Positions 1 to 9,825 of a stretch of 64,000 nucleotides of DNA are shown piece after piece. Below the pieces are notes generated by a model. The model searched no databases. It was not told the DNA's origin and worked only from the letters and a program-made list of their open reading frames with translations. The first letter of the stretch is position 1. Each line of letters begins with the position of its first letter. The stretch is taken from contig OZ005698.1 in NCBI GenBank assembly GCA_963930775.1, forward strand, positions 1,054,001-1,118,000. Reading direction: 5' to 3'. The DNA is from Cliona cf. orientalis (Eukaryota; Porifera; Demospongiae; Clionaida; Clionaidae). The position numbers and the translations under genes are program-made.

Positions 1-249
1 AGCTCTACATAACTGGAGCCTCCCCAATTGTAAAACCCTTCCTACGGCCCTGATGTCAGTACAGTATAATGTATAATAATATAGCTACTGGAATACGGAC
101 TAATATACAATTTGTATGGGTACAGTTTGTACTCACTAGACCACACCCCAGTTTTAAGGCTTTCTACTATGCTTTGAACATGCTTTGACATTTAATAGCT
201 ATGAGGATCATAGTGCACGTGCTCCTATAATAATAATAGTTACACCATA

Positions 250-830
250 TCATACTAAGAATGAACTAAAACAATTAGCAGATTTATTGTGCTTTTGAAT
301 CTGTCCAAGGTCCCAGTTCCTCATTTTCACTTCGGCCATGGCCATCCCTGCCTTGTCGTCAATATCCTGGTCATCTTCCAAGCTGGAGAAGGACTGCTTC
401 TTATTGTAACCTGATTGATTCCTGAGTTTGTGTTGATAGAAGCAAAAGATCAAGACAACAAGAAGAGCTAAGACAACAATCACTACAGCTACGCAGAAAC
501 TGACAAGTCCAATCTCTGCCCCTCGGGAGAGACCCTTGGACAGTGGAGGAAGAAGAACCAATGTTAGTCGCTCATTCGAACCAGCCATACCTCCAATGCT
601 TTAATACTTCATCTCTTAGAAACTCCTGCTCAATGAGCTCAAGAGTGAAACCAACGTAAAAGGCATCCACTAAGAACTCTGTCTCTGTCAATTGAACTGG
701 GACAGTGAGATGGGGCCCTGAGGGGTGTAGCTTCACTGCTACTCAGAGTCTGCCTGAGACCATGTGAGACTGAAGGTACTATAGCTAGTTCTTCGAATTC
801 CCTGGCCATTTCTTCAACTTTAGCCATGAT
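250..830 (-). pseudogene. Hybrid pseudogene: CD225 exon 1 fused to the 3' end of the cysteine-rich receptor
   Basis: On the minus strand this copy starts like exon 1 of the CD225 gene at 3710-3997 (shared MA-VEEMAREFEEL and the same upstream leader). Near 709-716 it switches to sequence matching the 3' part of the receptor gene at 4459-4860, including its membrane segment, cytoplasmic tail and downstream flank. The crossover lies on a short shared GAGATGG. It is broken: the CD225 half diverges out of frame after residue 14, the receptor half has a 4-bp insertion near 602-606, and the receptor stop codon TGA has become TGG, so the remaining frame runs past it. The 112-residue frame at 250-588 still encodes the membrane segment and a KKQSFSSLEDDQ tail. 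I infer a relic of a once longer tandem array of receptor and CD225 genes. Confidence 0.8.
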
Positions 831-899
831 TATTTTCTCTTGATCATGTACTGGGAACGAGGCTAGTACGAGGCTATATGGCTACCGTATTATTATATA

Positions 900-1287
900 A
901 CAAGTATAAAAAACAATTAAATAAAATTGAAGGATGAAGTAGGGATGGCAGTGCCAAAAAGTACACAAACAAGGTTTGTAGGGATAACGTATCACATTCA
1001 CTATACATCCCTACGCTTGCTTTTTGAGTAGCCGTGCACACACGTATTATATATAGGGCACATGCATGAAGGAATGGAAAATCAATACATGAATTAATAT
1101 CAAAATATAGTGACACTTTACATACTGAATCGGGAGTGTCAGCTGTGACGTTAATTATTGAGAAAAGCAAGCGTAGGGATGTATAGTGAATGTGATACGT
1201 TATCCCTACAAACCTTGTTTGTGTACTTTTTGGCACTGCCATCCCTACTTCATCCTTCAATTTTATTTAATTGTTTTTTATACTTGT
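900..1287. mobile_element. Palindromic MITE with 125-bp identical arms
   Basis: The left arm 900-1024 and right arm 1163-1287 are reverse complements over 125 bases, with no mismatch found by eye. They enclose a 138-base loop. The ends read ACAAGTAT...ATACTTGT and are flanked on both sides by TA (898-899 and 1288-1289), as expected for a TA-targeting (Tc1/mariner-type) non-autonomous element. No transposase is encoded; the open frame at 874-1260 merely reads through the arms. Identical arms suggest a recent insertion or arm homogenisation. Confidence 0.8.
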
Positions 1288-2135
1288 TACTGTTCTTTTT
1301 TAGTGCCCCCAGGGTATTTCATGCATGATAGTCATTAATTTTCATCAATGCCACCTAGCTAACTAATCTCGTGGGGACAGAGGCTGGGCATGAGACTCAC
1401 CATGGTGACCAGATATTATGGTTTGCCTATTCATCATTATAAAATGCATGGAACCAGCTTCTGGACCTAGCTATATCCAACTGTGCTCTAACAATAATCA
1501 GGTAGCTATGGTACCCCAAATACACCGTGAGTTCAAACTTGAATACTCCTGTAAGTTCAAATCCCAGGCAGTCTTTTGATAGCTAGCTAGGACGTCTTCT
1601 TTTGCATTACACACTATTGAACACGCATCAGTGGGGTTCTCGAGACAACTTGGGTAACCAGTGACCTGCGATTGAAGCCACGCCCCTCGTTATCTCGATC
1701 CTGAAGCTGGCTAGATCGGCAAACTTGAAAGATTAGAAGGCTGTTTAGAACCAAGCAGCGACAAAAATCTTCCGTTTCGGGAGCGTATTTTATAGGCCAG
1801 TAAGTGTACTGTTGGTAATAGCCACCATAATCGACAGTTCACTAAGCTGATCAGCTGAGCACTTGAGCAGGTCGTGGATGCGCCGGCGCATGCGCACCAC
1901 TGACATCGGTCACATGACTTCACCATGGCAACATCTTATGAGCATGCGCATTATATGACAAAATGGCTAATCAGACACACCCACTCGCAAAATGCCCTGT
2001 ACACACCCACAATTAAATCGCTGTCCTGATAACACAAAACGAGCGTGCCACAGACGTGCGCGCTCCAAAATGGAGTGGATTTACACTCGAACTAAGGTGA
2101 GTGGTCATGGTAGTCTTGATTTAGCCCAAGAAAAC

Positions 2136-2166
<31 letters not shown>

Positions 2167-3092
2167 AGAAAGAATGAGAAAAGGCTATTTTTTTGAACAT
2201 CTGGTTCTGACATATACAATTGAGTTGATGAATGGTCTTGGTCTTGTTAGATCGATAATTTGCTGTAGATTCCGATTTTGGCACTTAGAAATCTCACAGA
2301 GTTACCTGTTTTGAGATATTTGGATGTTTGTAATGTATTATATATATGGAGTATCCGTGCCATCCCTACTTATAGAGTCTACCGACTCTATGATAATATA
2401 AAACTAGCTGTCACGATTAGTTTGTAGGGGCTTACCCTGTGATGATGTGCTATGTACTTAAGTGTGTGTGAGAGAGAGAGGGGGGGAAGAAGAGAGAAGG
2501 AGGGAGGGAGCTTGAGGTCAAGGGAGAAGAGTGGGGTGGGGTTATACAGGGGAGGAAGAGGGCACAAGACTTTGTATGTTACTGTAGGACCTGGCATGGA
2601 GAAATAATTATTATCATTCAATTGTATCGCACCTTTCTACAGGTTAGAAGTTCAAATGCTGATGTGTAGCAACTATATCTGTGGTTTAGTCTCTAGTACT
2701 TATTTGATCATCTCATACTACTAATGCTACATACATGCACCACAAAAACATCCAACCTAATTTTTTTCGTTTCCTATGAAATTGTTGTCAATCATACACT
2801 ATTAATTTATTGTATCCCAGAATACCATAATATTATTATTACTATTAAAATTTAATGTCAGCAATAAATGATTTTGTATTGTACCACATTATTACTATTG
2901 TGCGTTCCTGTGTAATGATAGTTTTGTACCTTCAACAATAATTACTGTAGCTGAAAGTCCTTTATACTAATATTCTATGTGTGACATTGTATTAATTAGC
3001 CAGTTATCTAATATTATTCTTAGAAAAGTGTGTTGCGCTCATTCCGACACAGGGCAGTGTTAGCTCGACGTCCATCATGGAATATTCCACAC
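1288..3092. other. Intergenic spacer with simple repeats and a possible promoter
   Basis: No confident gene. It holds a GC-richer patch at 1850-2100 (listed separately), a (GAAA)n tract near 2137-2174, and a GA-rich stretch at 2470-2540. AT-rich sequence follows to the 3' end of the CD225 gene. Open frames at 1711-1926, 1992-2177 and 2388-2621 have low-complexity or atypical composition and I do not support them. Confidence 0.5.
1880..2096 (+). promoter_or_regulatory. Possible promoter and short first coding exon
   Basis: A GC-rich patch contains an NRF1-like GCGCATGCGCAC (1886-1897), an E-box-like GGTCACATGAC (1908-1918) and an X-box-like CCATGGCAAC near 1923-1932. Downstream, an ATG at 2070 opens a 9-codon frame (MEWIYTRTK) that ends at a strong donor AAG|GTGAGT at 2096/2097. 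I could not find a convincing second exon within the next kilobases, so the gene remains unproven. Confidence 0.3.
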
Positions 3093-3997
3093 TCAGTAAA
3101 GTAAGGTACCTATATACAGTGCAACCATCAGCCATCCTATGAAATGCCCTAGAAATCCGATAACCAATGTGATCACAGCTAAGGTGAGGACACAGTATCT
3201 GAGGAACTTTCCTTGCTTAGCCTTTCCTTGCTTTGAAGTAGCATATGCCTGCAAAGAAAGTTATAAGCCAATGAGTATGCAATATTATGTAATCATCAAA
3301 TACTTGAAAGTGTTTACAGAACCATTTCCCATATTCACCTGTGTCTGTAATTTCAGGTTTCAATGCCCTTACTGGGCAAATATTGCTTCTTTTAGAAAAG
3401 TAAATTGCTATATATATATTATACTAGGATGTAATTATAACTTTTCTGTTTGTACATGGAGATGGTAGCTACAGGCTAGGGTCAACATCATGATAATTTT
3501 ATACACCCAATGATTAGTGTCGCGGAGCCAGACCCTTACGCGGGGGGAGAGGGTCTGGCTCCGCGAGACTACCCAATGATAGTGGCTTGCAGCAAAATAA
3601 AAAAATATCGATAAGGTACATAGCTACCTTAATTACCACGGCTGTACATTGATGGTTAGTCAGCTTGTCTGGTGTAAGGTAGTAATACCTGCATACGTGA
3701 CATACATACCTTTTTTTCCAGAGCCATGGCTGCAATCGCACAAGGGAGAGTGCAAATGCAAAACCAACAACTTATGGCTGCCACAACTTGCATCAAGGTA
3801 GAATAGTCAGGAGGAGCAATGTCTCTGCGATTAAGTTGTGGCTCCGTCGACGTCAGTCCCAGAGATGGGGCCGTATACGTAGGTGGTATAGCTACTCTCC
3901 CACTCAGAGTCTCGTCATTTCTTTCCACATACGGTGGAGGTGGAGACCCTGAAGGTAGTTCTTCGAATTCCCTGGCCATTTCTTCAACTTCAGCCAT
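3093..3997 (-). CDS. CD225/dispanin (IFITM-like) two-pass membrane protein
   Basis: Two exons, 3710-3997 and 3093-3248, join at AAG|GTATGT and TTTGCAG|G in phase 0 and give 147 residues. The N-terminus is proline-rich with two PPxY-like motifs (PPPPYVE around residues 19-25 and PPDYSTL around 61-67), which in other proteins recruit WW-domain partners. The CD225 domain follows: a hydrophobic segment with CWFCICTLPCAIAAMALEKK, a short basic loop with SKQGKAKQGK, then a second hydrophobic segment rich in V, I and L. This loop between two membrane segments is the family signature. CD225 proteins sit in plasma or endosomal membranes and affect trafficking or fusion; the role here is unknown. It lies downstream of the receptor gene on the same strand. 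Exon 1 was partly copied into the hybrid pseudogene at 250-830. Confidence 0.82.
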
Positions 3998-4458
3998 TAA
4001 TTTCTCTTGATTATGTACTATCTACCATAATATAATAAGCTGTCACTACTAGTTTGTAGTGGACTGGTGTTGATCTGGCCGGGTTTTACAATAATGTGGG
4101 TGAATTTGATGGGGGCTACCCATACTAATTGTTGTCATGCATGCATATGATGTCTTTGTCAGACATCACCTGATGTTTGCAGTAATTATTATTGTCAGTA
4201 CAGCTACAGTATACTGTATGCTGAAATACATAAAAATTATTATATAACTTTTGTATGGGTACAATTTGTACTCACTAGACCACACCCCAGTTTTAGGGCT
4301 TTCTACTATGCTTTGAACATGCTTTGATATTTAATAGTAACGAGGATCATAGTGCACGTGCTCCAATAATAATAATAATAATAATAGTAGTAGTTACACC
4401 ATATTATATTAAAGATGAATTAAAACAATCAGTAGATATTTTGAATCTACCTAAGGTC

Positions 4459-7131
4459 TCACTTCCTCATTTTCACTTCGGCCATGGCCATCCCTGCCTT
4501 GTCATCATTATCCTGGTCATCTTCCAAGCTGGAGAAGGACTGCTTCTTATTGTAACCTGATTGATTCCTGAGTTTGTGTCGATAGAAGCAAAAGACCAAG
4601 ACAACAACAAGAGCTAAGACAACAATCAGTACAGCTACGCAGAAACTGATGAGTCCAATCTCTGCCCCTTGGGAGAGACCCTTGGACAGTGGAGGAAGAA
4701 GAATCAATGTTAGTTGCTCATTTGATCCAGCTGTACCTCCAATGCTTACTTCATCTCTTAGAAACTCCTGCTCAATGAGCTCAAGAGTGAAACCAACGTA
4801 GAAGGTATCCACTAAGAACTCAGTCTCCGTCAATTGAACTGGGACAGTGAGATGGAGAGAGCCATCCGGTACGAAAGTTAGGATTGGATTTTGAAGACTA
4901 AATACAGAGAGGGTGACGTTGGGGATGACTTGAATGGCTAAATCTTGACCAATATTGGTAGATATTCTAAGAATTAGCTCCAAATAACCAGCAGAAACAC
5001 TGGAAGTGAGATTGCTCTGGGTAAAGCCTACGTAGACAATATCATCTTCACGGATTGTCATAGTCACTGCATTGTGGTAGGACTGGTTCCCCACAGTGTC
5101 CCCAGATCCAATTATGTAGCCATTTCCACCACTTTGAGTCAATCTGATTTGTAATATCTCATCGGTCTCTAGAGCTGTTTCATCACCTTCTATGCCAATT
5201 AAGTAGTCAATAAATGTTTCTCCACGAGGAAACACTAAATGATCCTGAATAGCAGCTGCTCCTGTGATATTCACACTAACAACTATAGACTCGGGAATGG
5301 GGAATGAAGAATGGATCCGTACTGCAACAGTGTGTCTTGTGCTACCTTCCAGTACTTCTAAGGTCTGCTGGCCAAAGCCAATTATAGGACCATAGCACTG
5401 CTCTGTTGTTAGCGATCCAGGCCTTCTTGCGTAGCCTATATCACATGGGCAATGGTTGTCATGGACACTAACATCCCTGTGACTGTTGAGGGGGCATGGA
5501 ATGCAATCTCCATCTGTTGAACGATACAGGCCATCCATGCAGATACAATCAGCATCAGTAGTGGCAGTGCTGCCCAAAGGTGTAACACTGTTTAATTCAC
5601 ATTCACAATCCGTGCTCAATAGTTCCATGCTTGAACTAAATGCAGGACATGGACGACATTCGGTTTCATATAAGAAGTGAGTTGTGTCACAGCTAATGCA
5701 AGGGTCTCCCACTGTTTGTCTCAGTCCATCTGCCGTCAAGCTACCTAGTGTGCAGTTGCAGATATTTTCTGAATAAATATCAGGCTCTCGAAAGCTATTC
5801 AGTGGGCAGAGTAGGCATGAGTCACTGTTCAAGCTTCGATAGTAGTTTTGGGCACAAAATTCACAAGTTGAATTAAGGGTGGAGTTGTATTCTTCAGCAT
5901 AGCTACTATTGAAATCTGATGTTCCATTTAAGCATCTACATCGTTCTAAAAGTACACCAATACTGTCCATTGAACCTGGCATAGGACATGGATTACAAAT
6001 GCCATCCATGGGGTAAAAATTTTGTGCACAAGCTTCACAGCTGCTTGTCACGTCGGAAGGATCAGATCTTACGTAAGCGTCATTACACCGACAAATTGAG
6101 CTTCCGTTACTAATAGTGTGGCTATTCTCGGGACAGGAGGTACACAAATCACTGCTAGTATCACTCTTATATGTTCCATTAGGACAAGGAAAACATTCCA
6201 TGCCGAGATTATCTGGAACGTATCCAGGCCCACAAAGACAATGATCATTAGTGGTGAGATTTGGTGGAAACGACCATTCGCCTTGTAGGGTGCAGAATGC
6301 TGTGATATTGGGACCTACAATTGGGACAGCATTTGGCACACAAGCACCAGCATACATTCCTCCAACAGTTTGTGGATAATAGACATAGTTAACGGTGGCG
6401 TTTGGGCAGAAATGGTGGAATACGCGTACCCTTGAGACATTTACGCATGTGCTGTCGCTGAGATTGGCGCGAAGAACTAGCTCGAAATTGTCCCTTGGTA
6501 TGAAATTAAATTCGTAGTATCGACGCTGTAGGCCCTCAGAGCTGTTCACAATACTTCCTTCCCCACAAGGAATGGTTTCAGAGTACACTGCATATGTGTC
6601 ATCTGCTTCCACTATTAGCGCATTTTCGGAATTTTCTGAGCATGACAATAGAGCAACTTCTGGAACTGAGCCCCTGAAAAAGTTGAACTCAATTCCAATA
6701 AATAATTCAGTACCTGGCAATTCTCCTCTAGATATGAACTGTGTCAGGAGGATATCAGTTGTAGAGTCTCCGCAGTACTGCCATACGTTTCCACATTCAG
6801 TGTTGTCAACTAGTTCCCACGCTATCGGGTCTGAAGCCACGGGAAAGGTGAAAAGGTCGATTGATTCGTCGTCCGCGTACCACAAGCGGTCTAGCGATAG
6901 GTAGGCGCGGGAATCCAGCAGAACAACCACATTAGCGGCGGCTGCAGAACTATAAGGCCTTGTTGTTGTGTTTACGCTGGCGATGCACTCGGGGTTGGCG
7001 TCGTAAGGGGCTAGAACGAGCCCTTTTGCCGGAGTTATTGATCCGACGAGTAGGCAGCACACCGATACGAATGCGCAGGAGAGCGCCACCGCCGTTCGAA
7101 GAGGCACCTGCAACTTGGTGTAGCTGGACAT
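4459..7131 (-). CDS. Single-exon type I receptor with GCC2/GCC3-type cysteine repeats and Calx-beta-like region
   Basis: The first ATG in frame is at 7131 (MSSYTK...), giving 890 residues; the frame opens slightly upstream only through non-ATG codons. A hydrophobic signal segment lies around residues 15-37. An N-glycosylation-rich ectodomain follows. From about 300 to 590 there are repeated units of the ephrin-receptor-like GCC2/GCC3 kind (CxxCPxxxxxxxxxxxxxCxCxxG), for example CFPCPNGTYKSDTSSDLCTSC. Residues about 600-800 resemble Calx-beta/Ig-fold sequence (VLEGSTRHTVAVRI..., LQIRLTQSGGNG). One membrane helix (about 825-850) and a 40-residue tail with KKQSFSSLEDDQDNDD end the protein. It is probably a cell-surface receptor or adhesion protein; ligand unknown. 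No intron interrupts it, unlike most neighbours. Its 3' end is partly duplicated at 250-710. Confidence 0.82.
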   Translation of the reverse strand: MSSYTKLQVPLRTAVALSCAFVSVCCLLVGSITPAKGLVLAPYDANPECIASVNTTTRPYSSAAAANVVVLLDSRAYLSLDRLWYADDESIDLFTFPVASDPIAWELVDNTECGNVWQYCGDSTTDILLTQFISRGELPGTELFIGIEFNFFRGSVPEVALLSCSENSENALIVEADDTYAVYSETIPCGEGSIVNSSEGLQRRYYEFNFIPRDNFELVLRANLSDSTCVNVSRVRVFHHFCPNATVNYVYYPQTVGGMYAGACVPNAVPIVGPNITAFCTLQGEWSFPPNLTTNDHCLCGPGYVPDNLGMECFPCPNGTYKSDTSSDLCTSCPENSHTISNGSSICRCNDAYVRSDPSDVTSSCEACAQNFYPMDGICNPCPMPGSMDSIGVLLERCRCLNGTSDFNSSYAEEYNSTLNSTCEFCAQNYYRSLNSDSCLLCPLNSFREPDIYSENICNCTLGSLTADGLRQTVGDPCISCDTTHFLYETECRPCPAFSSSMELLSTDCECELNSVTPLGSTATTDADCICMDGLYRSTDGDCIPCPLNSHRDVSVHDNHCPCDIGYARRPGSLTTEQCYGPIIGFGQQTLEVLEGSTRHTVAVRIHSSFPIPESIVVSVNITGAAAIQDHLVFPRGETFIDYLIGIEGDETALETDEILQIRLTQSGGNGYIIGSGDTVGNQSYHNAVTMTIREDDIVYVGFTQSNLTSSVSAGYLELILRISTNIGQDLAIQVIPNVTLSVFSLQNPILTFVPDGSLHLTVPVQLTETEFLVDTFYVGFTLELIEQEFLRDEVSIGGTAGSNEQLTLILLPPLSKGLSQGAEIGLISFCVAVLIVVLALVVVLVFCFYRHKLRNQSGYNKKQSFSSLEDDQDNDDKAGMAMAEVKMRK

Positions 7132-8211
7132 TTTCAGTTCGGTAGTTGGCACCGAGGCTTTTGCTTATAGAGATAAACACACCCAAATATGGATATAAAA
7201 ATTGCACACGCCCACTGAGCGCGTGATCTATCATGACAGTTTATTGGGTATGGTATCGTATTATAAACTTATTCGTGCATCGGGTAGGTTTCTGTGTACA
7301 TAGGTGATATTCACGTGCATTGTGTAAATAAGGTAGACCAGTGGAGCATGAATAGGACAATAGCAGATAAAAATCTAGATAGCAGTAGCCTTGGGGAATT
7401 CTATGAGTTGGAAGGTCATATACTAATATAGATTATTTTCACTGAATTAAAAAAAATAATCATCTTATCAGCTACGTAGAACAGTATTCGATTTTACCCT
7501 CCACAAAGAACTGTTGCAAAGCAATGCCAGTCAAGGATCTGGACTGTAATACAATACGCATGCGCAAGAATTCTGCGCATGCGTACTGAATTAGCCGCGC
7601 CAACATTCATGGCTGCCCCACCCACCATTTAATCTAATTAAGGCTTATAGGCGGAAATCCTAGAAGCCGTACCCACGCTCCAATGTGTTCACATTCCATC
7701 TCGACCATGCATGCCTTTTTGTGACCAACAATCGACTGGTGGTGCCTCAGATCGGAGCTAGCGAATGCTGCTGGATCGCGATCGAACTCGACCTCACTCA
7801 ATCCCAACCAGCCAGCGAAGAGCAGCTGCCAGCCACCCGGCGTACAGCCACAGTGCTAGTGACCCAGTCTGTGGGCTATAAACTCGATCGATCATCGTTT
7901 CACACACTCCCCCGACGCTGGTCCTGGCAAGGTCGGAGTGGCTACTTGATCAAACTTTCAGAATTGCATAGCTTCTACGACCTGGTGAGTGGAACTTTAA
8001 TACTAATGACTGTTCAGTGACGCACAACCTTGCATGACCATTCTGGCAAATCACTATAGGCCTAATGTTGGATCATGATCTGATTCATGGATGCTACTGT
8101 ACTCATACTAGCTCTAGTACTAGGTTTGCACAAGCAGCTCATTATCCCAATTTGGCAAACTTGTATCTATCACAAAACAAGTTGAATGCTCACAGCTGTT
8201 TACATGTACAA
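7132..8211. other. Spacer upstream of the receptor, with possible promoters
   Basis: It contains the 5' flank of the receptor gene, an NRF1-like palindrome (7555-7585) and a GC-richer stretch at 7640-7990. A 111-codon plus frame (7685-8020) spans a strong GTGAGT donor at 7983; I recognise no family, so it is at best part of an unknown first exon. Confidence 0.4.
7555..7585. promoter_or_regulatory. Palindrome of two NRF1-like sites
   Basis: TACGCATGCGCA and its reverse complement lie around an AGAATTCT core, giving a 31-base near-perfect palindrome. Each half carries GCATGCGCA, the consensus core of NRF1-type CpG promoters. It lies about 425 bases upstream of the receptor start at 7131, with a GC-rich stretch on its other side, so a bidirectional promoter is possible. 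Confidence 0.45.
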
Positions 8212-8219
8212 GCAATTTC

Positions 8220-9817
8220 GGATCAACTATAGTAGACGGACCAGACCTTCTAGAAACTCGAAAATGCTGAAATATGCTGTACTCGACTTCAGGAATCCGC
8301 TCATCATGTAGGCATGTCCGTTTGGCAATATCGGTATTGAATATTATTATGCGCATGCGTAATAATAATATCTTCATGCACGCACATGCGCACTTTGTGT
8401 AAGTAAATTCTCAGGAATATACTTATGATAGCTCAATGGCCAATCAGTAGCAGGCGCGGGGAAGTTGAACGGGCTACCACGTGTGCACTTCTGGAGGAAA
8501 GATGAGCATCTTGGATCTTGGGCAGGTTATTTTTGGTGATCTTGACAGGGAGATTGCCTGGTTTCAGCAGAAGAATTTGCTATCTCTTTAGCCCAATTGT
8601 TCTGTTTGTGGTACTGCAGTGGTCATACAAACATGAAATGATATCCAAGCCTGATAAACAGAGGTAAATGATTATACCATAGGCAGTGTAGTATATGCGG
8701 CATAGACAGCTGCAGGCAATGGTTAATAATTATAGGTGGCGGTGTCCAGTGACCACTTACAGAAAGACACAGAGTCTGCGCCATGGGAGTTTCTTTGAGA
8801 AGTCAAAGTTATCCCAGCTGAAGTGGCTTGTCTTGTTGCCCTGGTGGATTAGGGAGTATCCGGTGACTGATGCAGCAGAGGAAGCCAAGGTTACCAAAAG
8901 CACTGCCATCCAGGTTTACCAGTACTTCTGTGACATCTGCAGTTGGAGACTGCATGGTCACACACGATTCCCCAATGTTACTTGGAGGTCCTGGTGTAGT
9001 GGTTCAAATTGATGAATCACTATTTAACCACATACCAAAGTAAAAACACAAAAAAAATCAGAAAATAAACACATGATCATATTTAAATAATACTATAAAT
9101 TAAGCACAAAAGTAATTGTAATAATTTTAGAATCACCAAGGTCGTCCCTCACGTCAGCAGACATGCATGGGTATTTCGTATGGTAGACACAAGCGTGAGT
9201 CCAGCACTTGGAGTAATGGAGCTAGTTGCCTCCCGTGATGCTGCCACTCTCCTCCCCATAATCCAGCGACATGTTTGCCCGGGAACAATAGTGTGGAGTG
9301 ATATGTAGGCGGCACACAATAATGTACAACACTTCCCTCCTGTGGCTCAACATCAGACGGTGAACCACAGTATTGAGTTCGTCAACTCAACAACTGGGGT
9401 CCACACTCAAAATATCGAGTCATATTGGAACAGAGTAAAAATCGAGATAAAGAGAGCAAGAGGTTGCCATGACCAGATGATGAGCTCCTATCTTGACGAG
9501 TTCATGTGGCGTGAGCGTCATGGCAGGACAGCTTCAGCAGCTTTGCATAGCTTGTGCCGAGATATTGCACTCAGGTATCCTGTTTGATTGGCTCCCGCAT
9601 CCTGGCCTTTCTTTCCACGCCATTTATGACAATAACTTTTTATTTTAGATATTTGATTGTAGCAAGCGATTTTTATCCACATGTACACGCCTACATCGTG
9701 ATCGGCTGCTCTGACACGCCTACATGATGACTCTGAGCGGATTCCTGAAGTCGAGTACAGCATATTTCAGCATTTTCGAGTTTGTAGAAGGTCTGGTCCG
9801 TCTACTATAGTTGATCC
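8220..9817 (+). mobile_element. Merlin-superfamily DNA transposon relic
   Basis: Long terminal inverted repeats: the left arm about 8220-8312 begins GGATCAACTATAGTAGACGG, and the right arm about 9722-9817 is its reverse complement with few changes. The element is flanked by the same 8 bases GCAATTTC at 8212-8219 and 9818-9825, fitting the 8-9 bp target duplication of Merlin. Inside lies a damaged ISXO2/IS1016-type transposase on the plus strand. The element is immobile as it stands. Confidence 0.88.
8502..9587 (+). pseudogene. Degraded Merlin (ISXO2-like) transposase
   Basis: From the ATG at 8502 the frame reads a zinc-ribbon start (MSILDLGQ... then PNCSVCG) with stops at about 8590 and further on. 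It resumes at 8695-9012 with RWRCPVTTYRKTQSLRHGSFFE and a helix-turn-helix-like stretch, leading into the catalytic IDESLF. An AT-rich block at about 9042-9132, bounded by GT and TTTTAG, interrupts PK and NHQGRPSRQQ; it behaves like a small intron. A 7-base insertion then shifts the frame before WVFRMVDTSVSPALGV, and a TAG at about 9307 breaks the SDM-AAH segment. The C-terminus (9342-9587) keeps HTQNIESYWNRVK and EFMWRERHG, diagnostic of ISXO2-like DDE transposases. Confidence 0.85.
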
Positions 9818-9825
9818 GCAATTTC

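Noticed and set aside
874-1260. 128-codon minus-strand frame
   Set aside because: It runs through both arms of the palindromic MITE; mirrored sequence and no family resemblance.
2330-2400. Decayed second copy of the palindromic MITE (GCCATCCCTACTT)
   Set aside because: Only about a dozen matching bases; not enough to call.
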